From Anaerolinea thermophila (GTDB lineage: Bacteria > Chloroflexota > Anaerolineae > Anaerolineales > Anaerolineaceae): DNA of 64,000 nt. A program made the translations under genes and the position numbers. The notes below the pieces were generated by a model. The model did not search any database. It was not told the DNA's origin and saw only the letters and a program-made list of their open reading frames with translations. The DNA lies in assembly GCF_020723905.1 (NCBI RefSeq), contig NZ_DYHZ01000004.1, forward strand, positions 62,001 to 126,000. Reading direction: 5' to 3'. Shown one piece after another: positions 1-7,469 of the stretch (its first letter is position 1; every line of letters begins with the position of its first letter).

Positions 1-393
1 GTCCACGATGATGACCTTCTTGCCCTTCATCATCTCGCGGTCTTTTTCATCGAGATACAGGGTTTGCGGCTGACCGGTGGTGATGGAAAGCGTCTCGGCG
101 CGCAGGGCATCGCCCATGTAGGGCTTGTAGGACTTGCGCAGAATCACGTAAGGCTTGCCGGTTTCCACCGAAAGGGCATGCGCCAGCGGGATGCTCTTGG
201 CTTCGGCGGTGACCAGCACGTCGTAGTCCACTGCCTTCAGTTTTTCCGCCAGGGCGCGGGCGCAAGCCGTCACCAGTTCGGTATCGCCCAGAATGTTGAG
301 GATGGCGATGCGCAAACCGGGCTTGATTTCAAACAAAGGCAGTTCACGATGCACACCGGCAATGTCAATCGGATAGGTTTCGCGTTCGGTCAT
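1..393 (-). CDS. Phosphoribosyltransferase, adenine/xanthine type (partial, C-terminus outside window)
   Basis: Translated on the minus strand from ATG at 393, behind a GGAGGAG ribosome site, this gives 131 residues before the window ends. The visible part has the type I phosphoribosyltransferase layout: a hood and core region, then VTAEAKSIPLAHALS, resembling the Apt/Xpt substrate loop, and the start of the PRPP motif (VIIVD) at the very edge. By family it would make a purine nucleotide from a base plus PRPP in the cytoplasm (salvage). Whether adenine or xanthine is used cannot be told from this fragment. It is followed upstream on the same strand by small housekeeping genes with short gaps, so it may be the distal gene of that run. 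Confidence 0.8.
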   Translation of the reverse strand, partial: MTERETYPIDIAGVHRELPLFEIKPGLRIAILNILGDTELVTACARALAEKLKAVDYDVLVTAEAKSIPLAHALSVETGKPYVILRKSYKPYMGDALRAETLSITTGQPQTLYLDEKDREMMKGKKVIIVD

Positions 394-399
394 GGAATT

Positions 400-657
400 T
401 CACTCCTCCAGATTCAAAGGTAAGGCGCACAGCGCCTGTTTTTGAGCATGGGAAAGGCGTTTAAGTTGACGTTCGCGGCGCATGGCGGCGGCGCGGTCGG
501 GCTGAGGTTCGACATACGCCAGGCGCACCGGCAGGCGGGTGCGCGTGTAACGCGCCCCGCGTCCGGCATTGTGCTGACGGGCGCGCCGATCCGGGTCGGT
601 CGTCCAGCCGGTGTAGTAGGTGCCGTCGGCGCACTCCAGCAGATAGCAGTAACACAT
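400..657 (-). CDS. GIY-YIG domain protein (UPF0213-like)
   Basis: This 85-residue protein is essentially one GIY-YIG nuclease domain: CYLLECADG, then YYTGWTTD as the GIY-YIG pair, an RR..QHN segment, GARYTR, and AAAMRRERQLKRLS with the conserved Arg and Glu. Small single-domain members are widespread and mostly uncharacterised; a nuclease role is inferred from the fold only. I chose the ATG at 657 instead of an upstream in-frame start because that would run into the end of the preceding gene (stop at 689-691), and GGGGAG lies upstream of 657. Confidence 0.85.
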   Translation of the reverse strand: MCYCYLLECADGTYYTGWTTDPDRRARQHNAGRGARYTRTRLPVRLAYVEPQPDRAAAMRRERQLKRLSHAQKQALCALPLNLEE

Positions 658-688
658 GCCCACGCCAGTGCACTCCCCGGTGATGGGT

Positions 689-1675
689 TTAATCGCGTTT
701 GGGACGGATGCCCAGCAGGCGCCCAATGGATTCGCCAAAGCGCGGCATACCGGGCGATTTTTCCTCGCTGGCTTCGGGATACTGATTCTTCAAACGCTGG
801 CTCCACCACGACTGGCGCGCCTGACGCGCCTGCTCAAAGCGGGCGTGCAGGGCTTCGCCATCCTCGCGGGCAATCGCATCGCGAATATCCACCAGCTCGC
901 GGATAAAGTGATCCAGCACCGCCACCAGGGTGGTATGGCTGAAGATTTCGTTTTGTCCCAGTTTGCCCTTCTCGGCAAAGAAGAAAGCGGGTTCGGTCAT
1001 GCGGGCGTACATCTGCCCGGCAATCTTGCGGATATCCGACCAGCCGGGCTGTCCGGCGGTGGCGTTGACCAGCGCCGCCGAAAGCACCTCCGGTAGCAGG
1101 TGACTGGACGCCAGCAACCCGCTCACCTCCACCGCATCGGAGAAGATGGGCTTGGCGCCGAGCATCTCGGCAAGGCTTTCCGCCAGCGTCAGCGCCGAGG
1201 AATCGGTTCCGGCGGGCGCGGTGATCATCATGATGGTATCTTTGAACAGGTCTGCCTGAGCCGATGCCGTGCCGCGGTCGCTTTCCAGCAGGTACTTTGC
1301 CGCCACCGTCGGCGTAAGAGTGACGAAGTAGCGGTCCTCGCGGGGGAGCGCCTTCTGCGCCCATTCCGTCGAGGCGGCAGGAATGGGAGAGGTATCCACC
1401 ACGGTACAGCCGGGCTTGAGGTGCGGGGCAATGGCTTCCAGCGTAAAGCGCAGTTCATCGGCGGGCAGGGAGAGGATGACCACATCGGCGTTCTCTACCG
1501 CCGCCGGAAGGGTGAAGACCACCTTATCCACCGCGCCCATCTTCTGCGCCATGCGTGCCATGTCGGGGTCTTTATCGTGTCCCACCCGGTAAATTTGCTC
1601 CGCGGCGTTTGCCAGACCCAGCCCGAAAGATGCACCGGTTTGATCCAGACCAATCAGGGTAATCTGCACACTCAT
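689..1675 (-). CDS. Prephenate dehydrogenase-like NAD(P)-binding protein
   Basis: A 328-residue protein starting at ATG 1675 behind GGAGGTG. The N-terminus has a Rossmann nucleotide site with the pattern LIGLDQTGASFG, where Asp replaces the second Gly of GxGxxG. The VVILSLPADEL and GCTVVDTSPI segments are typical of prephenate dehydrogenases and 6-phosphogluconate dehydrogenase relatives. The second half is helical, as in the dimerisation domain of TyrA. By family it would oxidise prephenate or arogenate in tyrosine synthesis, but no other aromatic pathway gene is adjacent and the usual catalytic His region is not clear. It could be a broader beta-hydroxyacid dehydrogenase-like protein. Confidence 0.7.
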   Translation of the reverse strand: MSVQITLIGLDQTGASFGLGLANAAEQIYRVGHDKDPDMARMAQKMGAVDKVVFTLPAAVENADVVILSLPADELRFTLEAIAPHLKPGCTVVDTSPIPAASTEWAQKALPREDRYFVTLTPTVAAKYLLESDRGTASAQADLFKDTIMMITAPAGTDSSALTLAESLAEMLGAKPIFSDAVEVSGLLASSHLLPEVLSAALVNATAGQPGWSDIRKIAGQMYARMTEPAFFFAEKGKLGQNEIFSHTTLVAVLDHFIRELVDIRDAIAREDGEALHARFEQARQARQSWWSQRLKNQYPEASEEKSPGMPRFGESIGRLLGIRPKRD

Positions 1676-1760
1676 GGGTTATGCACCTCCATTTCCACAA
1701 ACTTGCCAGACAGACAGAATGGGACTGCTTTATTCAAGGGAACATCCTCAATTCGGAGAA

Positions 1761-2399
1761 TCAGTACACCAGAGCCCGCAACAAATTGCCAATGGGCGGG
1801 TAAAGCAGAGCGCCAAAGACATCAATGCCCACCCACGGCAGGACGAACAGCACCACCATGAGGATGGCAGGTCCCATCGGGCGAATGCGTTCCAGCACCT
1901 GCGCCCACGCGGGGGGCAGGAAGAACTCGATGATTTTGTCGCCATCCAGCGGCGCCAGCGGGATGAGGTTGAAGAGCATCAACAGCAGGTTGATGACAAT
2001 GAAATTCAGCAGGAACTGCGGCAGAAACCCAAAACCACCCAAAGCCTCGCCCACCGAAAACAAACCCACACGGAACGGGATTGCCGCCACCAGCGCCAGC
2101 AAAAAGTTGGAAAACGGACCCGCCAGCGAAACGAGCATGTACGCCGCCGGAGAACGCCGGTTGAGGATGTAAGGGTTGACCGGCACCGGCTTCGCCCAGC
2201 CAAAACCGACAAAAATCATCATCAGCGAGCCCAGAGGGTCGAGATGTGAAAGCGGGTTAAGCGTTACCCGCCCGTACATGCCGGGAGTAGGATCGCCAAA
2301 GGCTTGCGCCGTGCGCGCATGAGCGTACTCATGCAGGGTCAATGCCACCACCAGGGTAATAACACGAGAAATCAGGGAAATAGGGTCTAAATCAAACAT
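1761..2399 (-). CDS. Site-2 protease family membrane metalloprotease (M50)
   Basis: About 212 residues with four to five hydrophobic segments. Zinc site: HEYAHA (HExxH) within the first transmembrane helix near residue 22. The second metal and active-site motif is FNLIPLAPLDGDK near residues 125-145, the NxxPxxxLDG pattern of rhomboid-like M50 proteases. The family cuts substrates within the membrane. The short form without PDZ or CBS domains matches the compact family common in Chloroflexota and Firmicutes. A GTG at 2405 is possible, but ATG 2399 with AGGCGG upstream is preferred. Confidence 0.85.
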   Translation of the reverse strand: MFDLDPISLISRVITLVVALTLHEYAHARTAQAFGDPTPGMYGRVTLNPLSHLDPLGSLMMIFVGFGWAKPVPVNPYILNRRSPAAYMLVSLAGPFSNFLLALVAAIPFRVGLFSVGEALGGFGFLPQFLLNFIVINLLLMLFNLIPLAPLDGDKIIEFFLPPAWAQVLERIRPMGPAILMVVLFVLPWVGIDVFGALLYPPIGNLLRALVY

Positions 2400-2436
2400 G
2401 AACACACCGCCTGTATGGAGCGATTATAACATGGGG

Positions 2437-2442
2437 TATAAT
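2437..2442 (+). promoter_or_regulatory. -10 box for a leaderless DUF951 transcript
   Basis: Perfect TATAAT whose predicted start point (about 7 bases on, near 2449) falls on the ATG at 2450. No ribosome site fits, which suggests a leaderless mRNA. The -35 is poor. Confidence 0.5.
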
Positions 2443-2449
2443 GAAGCGC

Positions 2450-2662
2450 ATGCTTCCGGACATTCAATTGAACGATATCGTCACCCTGCGCAAACCGCAT
2501 CCCTGCGGGGGGTACGAGTGGAAGGTGATTCGCCTCGGCGCCGATATCGGGCTGGAATGTCTGACCTGTGGGCGGGTCGTCCTGCTCTCGCGCCGCGAAC
2601 TTTCCCGCCGGATGAAGAAAATCCGCTCTGGAGAATCGCATGATCCCACCCCTCCCCGCTGA
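2450..2662 (+). CDS. DUF951 family small protein
   Basis: A 70-residue protein beginning [21 protein letters not shown]. It has the LRKxHPCG...W and L.C..CGR pattern of DUF951 (YyzM-like), a small beta-barrel-like family of unknown function found in Firmicutes and Chloroflexota. Two Cys in the LTCGR part could bind metal. ATG 2441 lies inside the -10 box, so ATG 2450 is preferred and implies a leaderless message. The 3' end overlaps the next gene by 23 bases, so the two are probably co-transcribed. Confidence 0.8.
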   Translation: MLPDIQLNDIVTLRKPHPCGGYEWKVIRLGADIGLECLTCGRVVLLSRRELSRRMKKIRSGESHDPTPPR

Positions 2663-3785
2663 ACCCCGCCGGATTGTATTCCTGTTCTCCGATACCGGCG
2701 GCGGACACCGCAGCGCCGCCGAAGCCATCATCGAAGCCCTCGACGCGCTGTATGAAGGACGTATTTCCTGCGAGATGGTGGACTTTTTCAAGGAATACGC
2801 TCCCCCGCCGATGAATCTGGCGCCCGAAATTTACCCACCGCTTTCGCGCATGCCTGCCCTGTGGGGCATGGGCTACCGCATCTCCGATGGACCGCGCCGC
2901 ACGCGGGTGTTCTACTCCGCCATCTGGCCCTACGTGCGCCGCCACATCCAGAAATTGATGGCAGAACACCCTGCCCACCTGTACGTTTCGGTGCATCAGT
3001 TGATCAACACCCCCATGGCGCGGGCGCTGGCAGGCACGGGGATTCCGCTGGTGACAGTAGTGACCGACATGGTCACCACGCATGCGGCATGGTACGCGCG
3101 CGGCGCCTCGCAGGTCATCGTGCCCACCGAAGAAGCCTTCCGCCGCGGCTTGAACGCCGGCCTGGAACCCCACCAGATGACCGTAGTGGGGATGCCGGTA
3201 GCGCTGCGCTTTCAGCGCCTGAGCGAAGCCCGCGAGGACATCCGCCGGCGTCTGGGCTGGGATGAGCGCCTGCCGGTGGCACTGATGGTGGGCGGCGGCG
3301 AGGGGATGGGTCCCCTGGAAGACATGGCGCACGCCATTGACGAAGCCCGCCTGCCGGTGGCGTTAGCCATCGTCACCGGTCGCAACCACGCCCTGCGCAT
3401 GCGGCTGGAACGCCATCCATGGCACATTCCGGCGCATGTGTACGGGTTCGTCACCGAAATGCCCGCCTTCATGCGCGCCGCCGACATCCTCATCAGCAAA
3501 GCCGGACCCGGGACAATCAGCGAAGCCTTCATCTCCGGCTTACCCATCCTGCTGTACAGCAAAATGCCGGGGCAGGAAGACGGCAACGTGACCTATGTGG
3601 TCGAGACTGGCGCCGGTCTGTGGACGCCCACCCCCGAAGAACTGGTCTCTGCCCTGCGCCGCTGGCTGGAGCGCCCCGAAGAACGCCAGCACGCCGCACA
3701 GGTTTCACGTCAACTTGCCCGCCCCGATGCCGCCAGCGAGATTGCCCGCATCCTTGGGCGCTACGCAGGCATTCTCCAGACATAA
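2640..3785 (+). CDS. MGDG synthase/MurG-type glycosyltransferase (GT28)
   Basis: A 381-residue glycosyltransferase of the GT-B fold. The N-terminal acceptor domain has [14 protein letters not shown], the glycine-rich motif of MGDG synthases and processive diacylglycerol glycosyltransferases. The C-terminal nucleotide-sugar domain has [28 protein letters not shown], with the sugar-nucleotide site in KAGPGT. By family it transfers a sugar from a UDP donor to a lipid at the inner face of the membrane. TGGAG lies before ATG 2640, which overlaps the end of the DUF951 gene. No lipid-synthesis neighbour helps to fix the acceptor. Confidence 0.85.
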   Translation: MIPPLPAEPRRIVFLFSDTGGGHRSAAEAIIEALDALYEGRISCEMVDFFKEYAPPPMNLAPEIYPPLSRMPALWGMGYRISDGPRRTRVFYSAIWPYVRRHIQKLMAEHPAHLYVSVHQLINTPMARALAGTGIPLVTVVTDMVTTHAAWYARGASQVIVPTEEAFRRGLNAGLEPHQMTVVGMPVALRFQRLSEAREDIRRRLGWDERLPVALMVGGGEGMGPLEDMAHAIDEARLPVALAIVTGRNHALRMRLERHPWHIPAHVYGFVTEMPAFMRAADILISKAGPGTISEAFISGLPILLYSKMPGQEDGNVTYVVETGAGLWTPTPEELVSALRRWLERPEERQHAAQVSRQLARPDAASEIARILGRYAGILQT

Positions 3786-3941
3786 ATTGCCCCGCACGAA
3801 GCGGGGCAACGGACTGCGCACCGGGGAATCCTGTTGATTTAGAAGACCATATCGGGTTTCCAGACCTTCCAGACCTTGCCCGCCAGTTCCCGACATTGTC
3901 CCTCCTTTCCCCCGGTGCCAGTCCCAGCGGGAACGATTCCC
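3784..3941 (-). ncRNA. Candidate structured small RNA, family unknown
   Basis: Minus strand: a promoter with TTGAGG, an 18-base spacer and TACAAT (3953-3948) would start a transcript near 3941. The RNA begins with a small GGGAA/TTCCC hairpin, then a long stem of about 17 bp (3907-3924 with 3811-3828), and an inner helix ATGTCGGG/CCCGATAT that contains a G-U pair only on this strand. It ends in a perfect 9-bp GC hairpin (3787-3809) followed by TTTAT. The rod-with-bubble shape and size recall 6S RNA, but I cannot match a family. A minus-strand ORF of 63 codons preceded by AAAGGAGG also lies here and would be an alternative reading. Confidence 0.4.
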
Positions 3942-3982
3942 TTTTTCATTGTAGCACATGGACGAAAAAATCCTCAAAACCG

Positions 3983-4011
3983 TTGACGATTTCCCCGCAG
4001 GCTGGTATAAC
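3983..4011 (+). promoter_or_regulatory. Sigma-A type promoter for the leader of the SNF transporter
   Basis: TTGACG (3983-3988), exactly 17 bases, TATAAC (4006-4011). The expected start is near 4018-4019, at a GTG codon. Confidence 0.7.
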
Positions 4012-4018
4012 CGTGCCC

Positions 4019-4102
4019 GTGCAACTGACCCATCTGCCTCACAGTCCTTTCTGGATGATTAAGATGATTTCCCCCTGCCACTCATCCCACAGGGGAGATT
4101 GA
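4019..4102 (+). CDS. Candidate leaderless leader peptide (27 codons)
   Basis: A GTG at the predicted transcription start opens a 27-codon frame ending in TGA at 4100-4102. The peptide includes the run P-F-W-M-I-K-M-I in its middle and four His codons. Its last codons (AGG GGA GAT) contain GGGGAG at 4092-4097, which can pair with CTCCCC in the 5' arm of the terminator downstream. Ribosome position could therefore switch terminator and antiterminator. The aromatic and hydrophobic codons fit an amino-acid transporter as the controlled gene. Translation is not proven, and the frame could be fortuitous. Confidence 0.35.
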   Translation: MQLTHLPHSPFWMIKMISPCHSSHRGD

Positions 4103-4129
4103 GGCTGTTTACCGATCGTGAATGTCCAG

Positions 4130-4159
4130 ACTCCCCGGAACATGCCGGGGAGTTTTTTT
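4130..4159 (+). terminator. Strong Rho-independent terminator / attenuator before the SNF transporter
   Basis: ACTCCCCGG and CCGGGGAGT form a 9-bp stem followed by seven T. It lies between the 3983 promoter and the transporter start at 4197, so it must be read through for transporter expression from that promoter. Confidence 0.8.
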
Positions 4160-4196
4160 ACGGGCACAATCTTTTTGATTTGGAGGTCTGTTCATC

Positions 4197-5579
4197 ATGG
4201 CAAAAGAAACCGTTGGCACCGAAGCCCCAGCCGGACGCAGTGGTTTTGCCACCGCACTGGGCGCACTCATCGCCACCCTTGGCTCTGCTATCGGGCTGGG
4301 GAACATCTGGAAGTTCCCCTACCTGACCGGCGAGAACGGCGGGGCGGCATTCCTTCTTCTGTATTTACTGGCTACCTTTCTGGTAGGTTTACCGGTGATG
4401 ATCAGCGAAATTCTGCTCGGGCGGGCAGGACGCGCCAACGTCATCACCACCATGCGCAAACTGTCCCCCTCTCCGCGCCAGCCCTGGTGGTTGATCGGCG
4501 CGGCGGGCGCGCTTTCGGCATTCCTCATCATGGCGTTTTACACCGAGGTGGCAGGCTGGGTGTTCGCCTACGTGGCACGCTCGCTCACCAGCAACATTCT
4601 CTCCACCGACCCGCAGGTGACCATGCAAACCTTCAATGCGCTGGTCACCGACCCGGTGCAGTCTCTGCTGTGGCAGTGGGTGGTGCTGATTCTGGTGGGT
4701 GTCATCATCACCTTTGGGGTTGCCAGGGGCATTGAAGCCACCACCAAACGTCTGGTTCCCCTGCTCTTCCTCCTCCTGCTCATCGTGGACGTGCGCGCCC
4801 TCACCCTGTCCGGCGCCGGACAGGGACTGGCGTTCCTCTTCCAGCCCGATTTCAGCAAAATCTCCGCCACAACCGCGCTGGTAGCCCTGGGACTGGCGTT
4901 CTTCAAACTGTCCATCGGCATGGGCGCCATGATTACCTACGGCAGTTACTGGAAGGATGATCAGGACATCCCCTCAACCACCCTGCGCGTGGCGCTGTCC
5001 GATCTGGCTGTCTCTCTGCTGGCGGGCATTGCCATCTTCCCGGTGGTCTTCACCTACGGCTTTGAACCCGCCGCCGGACCCAAACTGCTCTTCATCACCC
5101 TGCCCGCCGTCTTCGCGCAGATGCCGCTGGGCAACGTCTTCATCTTCCTTTTCTTCCTGCTGACCAGTTTTGCCGCCACCGGCGCAATGGTCTCGCTGGT
5201 AGAGGTGCTGGTGGCTTATGCCAACGAGCAGTTCCGCCTTTCGCGCAGGTCTGCCACCTGGATCACCGTGGGATTGCTGGCGCTGGTCGGCTCAACCGCC
5301 GCGCTTTCCAACAGCACCCTGGCAGGCTTCACGCTTTTCGGAAAAACCCTCTTTGACCTGTACGACTTCGTCACCTCGAACGTGCTCCTGCCGGTGGGCG
5401 GGCTGTTCATCGCCATCTTCGTCGGCTGGGTGCTCAAACCGGAACTGGTCATCGCCCAGTTGACCAACAACGGAACGCTCTCCAACCACCGGGTGGTGCG
5501 CTCTTTCCTGTTTGTGGTGCGCTACATTTCCCCCCTCCTGGTGCTGGTGGTCCTGCTGAACAGTCTGGGAGTGTTCTGA
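4197..5579 (+). CDS. Sodium-dependent transporter, SNF (neurotransmitter:sodium symporter) family
   Basis: A 460-residue polytopic membrane protein with 11 or 12 hydrophobic helices. The first helix carries the family signature LGSAIGLGNIWKFPY, followed by NGGAAFL, which in LeuT builds the Na+ and substrate site. The family imports amino acids with sodium (LeuT, MhsT, TnaT), and the short bacterial form fits. The start is ATG 4197 behind GGAGG. It sits alone behind a promoter, short leader ORF and terminator, an arrangement suggesting amino-acid-controlled attenuation. The exact substrate cannot be read from sequence; the leader's Phe, Trp, Met and Ile codons hint at hydrophobic amino acids. 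Confidence 0.92.
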   Translation: MAKETVGTEAPAGRSGFATALGALIATLGSAIGLGNIWKFPYLTGENGGAAFLLLYLLATFLVGLPVMISEILLGRAGRANVITTMRKLSPSPRQPWWLIGAAGALSAFLIMAFYTEVAGWVFAYVARSLTSNILSTDPQVTMQTFNALVTDPVQSLLWQWVVLILVGVIITFGVARGIEATTKRLVPLLFLLLLIVDVRALTLSGAGQGLAFLFQPDFSKISATTALVALGLAFFKLSIGMGAMITYGSYWKDDQDIPSTTLRVALSDLAVSLLAGIAIFPVVFTYGFEPAAGPKLLFITLPAVFAQMPLGNVFIFLFFLLTSFAATGAMVSLVEVLVAYANEQFRLSRRSATWITVGLLALVGSTAALSNSTLAGFTLFGKTLFDLYDFVTSNVLLPVGGLFIAIFVGWVLKPELVIAQLTNNGTLSNHRVVRSFLFVVRYISPLLVLVVLLNSLGVF

Positions 5580-5590
5580 CAGAAGGCGTC

Positions 5591-5720
5591 CGGTGAGCCT
5601 GTCAGGCGGGCATACCCCGTAGGGAGACCGCCGCATCTGTATGAAGGATGCGAACCCCTCGCGTTCCCTCATCCGGTAAGGGGGCTGGCTTCCTTCGGCA
5701 GGCTCAACCAGCGCACGGTG
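5591..5720. repeat. REP-like inverted-repeat element
   Basis: CGGTGAGCCTGTCAGG (5591-5606) and TTCGGCAGGCTCAACC (5694-5709) are near inverted copies of a CAGGCTCA core. A related piece, TTCGACAGGCACGGTGAACC, occurs at 12621-12640. This looks like a degenerate dispersed intergenic repeat; no coding capacity is seen. Confidence 0.4.
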
Positions 5721-5732
5721 CCCTTCTTCTGA

Positions 5733-5764
5733 AAATCGTAGGGAAATCGTAGGGGAATCGTAAG
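5733..5764 (+). repeat. Three helically phased AATCGTAGG repeats
   Basis: AAATCGTAGGG, AAATCGTAGGGG and AATCGTAAG follow each other with an 11-12 base period, about one helical turn, just upstream of the small-RNA promoter. This is an operator-like arrangement. Confidence 0.45.
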
Positions 5765-5808
5765 TTTTTCGTCAAGATTTTCTTACCCGGTTTGCCTATA
5801 ATAGCAGT

Positions 5809-5920
5809 CAAGGGCGACTTCTCTTCTTCTCCTCCTTTAAAGATTGCCGGGGTCGGCGTCCCCGGCAATCGCGATTTAACCCACAGTCTTGCGGAAACGG
5901 TTCTGCGAGACTGTGTTTTT
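5809..5920 (+). ncRNA. Candidate trans-acting small RNA with an anti-Shine-Dalgarno segment
   Basis: A -10 box TATAAT at 5797-5802 predicts a start near 5809. The roughly 110-nt RNA has a pyrimidine-rich 5' part with CTTCTCCTCCTTT (5826-5838), which is complementary to ribosome binding sites. A perfect 11-bp hairpin follows (5842-5852 with 5860-5870). It ends in a terminator (5882-5892 with 5905-5915, then TTTTT). No ORF of note lies inside. The arrangement is typical of C-rich regulatory RNAs, but the -35 is weak and no family is recognised. Confidence 0.5.
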
Positions 5921-5985
5921 ATTCTTGACAAACAATCTTTTTTGTAACATTTCTTTTGACATGTCTAACCTGTGGCTTTTGTCCA

Positions 5986-6016
5986 TTGTATTTTAAGAGC
6001 GGTTTGGGGCTATAAT
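5986..6016 (+). promoter_or_regulatory. Promoter of the HemN-like gene
   Basis: TATAAT at 6011-6016 with TTGTAT at 5986-5991 (19-base spacer), about 38 bases before the start codon. The AT-rich stretch upstream (5927-5990) also contains a TTGACA hexamer at 5935-5940. Confidence 0.5.
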
Positions 6017-6053
6017 AGCATTCAGTTTTTCCTATCCTTTTCAAGGCGCATCC

Positions 6054-7355
6054 ATGATCATCGATACCCTCTTTTCCGAAACCTTTCGACTCGCTTCAGG
6101 CGTTCTGCTCAACCTGAAATCTGAACATCTCCCCCAGTTGCCCGCTCCACAGGCAGGGAAAGCCTACATGCTCTACGCGCATGTACCTTTCTGCGAGAGT
6201 CTGTGCCCGTACTGTTCCTTTAATCGTTTCCTGTTCGACGAGCGCAAAGCCCGCCTGTATTTCAGTTCCCTGCGCGAAGAGATGCGCATGGTGGCAAAAC
6301 AGGGCTATACCTTCGACACCCTCTACATTGGCGGGGGCACGCCTACCATTCTTATGGACGAACTGGTGGGAATCATGGATCTGGCGCGCGATCTGTTCGG
6401 GGTGCGCGAAATTTCCTGCGAGACCAACCCCAACCACCTTGACGACCGTCTGGTGGACCTGCTGGCGCCGCGCGTTCAACGTCTTTCGGTGGGGGTGCAG
6501 TCCTTCGATGACGACCTGCTCAAACGCATCAACCGCTACGAACGCTTCGGCTCTGGCAGGGAGATTCTGGAACGCATTCAGCGCACCGCTCCGGCGTTCA
6601 ACGCCTTCAACGTGGACCTCATCTTCAACTTTCCCGGACAGGACGAAGCCAGCATTGACCGCGACCTGCGCCTGGTAATGGAATCGGGTGCCACACAGAT
6701 CACCTGCTACCCGTTGATGACCTCGCCCTCGGTGCGACGCTCTCTGGAAAAGACGGTGGGAAACGTGGAGTTTTCCCGCGAGGCGGCACTGTACGAACGC
6801 ATCGTCGAGACCCTTTCCAGCGTTTTTGAACTCTCCACCGCCTGGACCTTCTCGCGCAAGGGCAAAAGCCTGATTGATGAGTACATCGTCAAAAGCGAGG
6901 AATATGTGGGGGTGGGGTCGGGGTCGTTCAGTTACCTGAACGGCACCCTGCTGGTCAACACCTTCTCCCTGCAATCGTACCAGCGCTGGATTGGCGAACG
7001 ACACGCTCCCATTGCGGGGAAACGTCGCTTCAGCCGCGTGGATCAAATGCGCTACCGCTTCATGATGGACCTGTTCGGTCTGCGCCTGGACAAACGCCAG
7101 TGGCAGCGCGATTTTGGCAAGCCCATTGAACAGTGCCTGCCGTTGGAACTGCTGGCTTTTGAGAAAGCCGGAGCGTTTGCCGAAAACTCCTCCGAAGCCA
7201 TCACCCTGACGCCGCGCGGGCGCTACCTGCTGGTGGTGCTGATGCGCGAGTTCTTCTCCAGCATTAACCGCGTGCGCGATCAGGCGCGGCGCGCAGTCCA
7301 GGCCAGTGAATCTCTCTATAAACCGGATACCCGCCTCTCCAATGCCAAAATTTAG
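6054..7355 (+). CDS. HemN-family radical SAM protein (coproporphyrinogen III oxidase-like)
   Basis: A 433-residue radical SAM enzyme. The iron-sulfur cluster motif is C47-x3-C51-x2-C54 (CESLCPYC) followed by Phe, as in HemN and HemW. YIGGGTPT is the SAM-binding glycine motif, and SVGVQSFDDDLLK and the FNVDLIFNFPGQ segment match the HemN family. By family it would decarboxylate coproporphyrinogen III anaerobically, or act in heme handling (HemW or HutW type). The basic C-terminus and absence of other heme genes nearby leave the exact role open. It has its own promoter. Confidence 0.85.
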   Translation: MIIDTLFSETFRLASGVLLNLKSEHLPQLPAPQAGKAYMLYAHVPFCESLCPYCSFNRFLFDERKARLYFSSLREEMRMVAKQGYTFDTLYIGGGTPTILMDELVGIMDLARDLFGVREISCETNPNHLDDRLVDLLAPRVQRLSVGVQSFDDDLLKRINRYERFGSGREILERIQRTAPAFNAFNVDLIFNFPGQDEASIDRDLRLVMESGATQITCYPLMTSPSVRRSLEKTVGNVEFSREAALYERIVETLSSVFELSTAWTFSRKGKSLIDEYIVKSEEYVGVGSGSFSYLNGTLLVNTFSLQSYQRWIGERHAPIAGKRRFSRVDQMRYRFMMDLFGLRLDKRQWQRDFGKPIEQCLPLELLAFEKAGAFAENSSEAITLTPRGRYLLVVLMREFFSSINRVRDQARRAVQASESLYKPDTRLSNAKI

Positions 7356-7401
7356 TCCTTATCGGCATCCGCCAACCCTTTTTCATCAAATCTTTTCAGG
7401 G

Positions 7402-7430
7402 TTGCAAAAAGGGTGATTCACCTTTATAAT
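7402..7430 (+). promoter_or_regulatory. Sigma-A promoter of the S1 gene
   Basis: TTGCAA, exactly 17 bases, TATAAT (7425-7430), followed by a leader of about 33 bases to ATG 7470. Confidence 0.75.
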
Positions 7431-7469
7431 CAGTCTGAAATTCTAACAACCTCCGGAGAAACTAGTCGT

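Noticed and set aside
3705-3893. A 63-codon minus-strand ORF behind AAAGGAGG in the gap after the GT28 gene.
   Set aside because: It runs through the stable hairpin and into the GT28 gene, has no protein-like pattern, and the region is better explained as structured RNA. The ribosome-site-like motif pairs inside the predicted fold.
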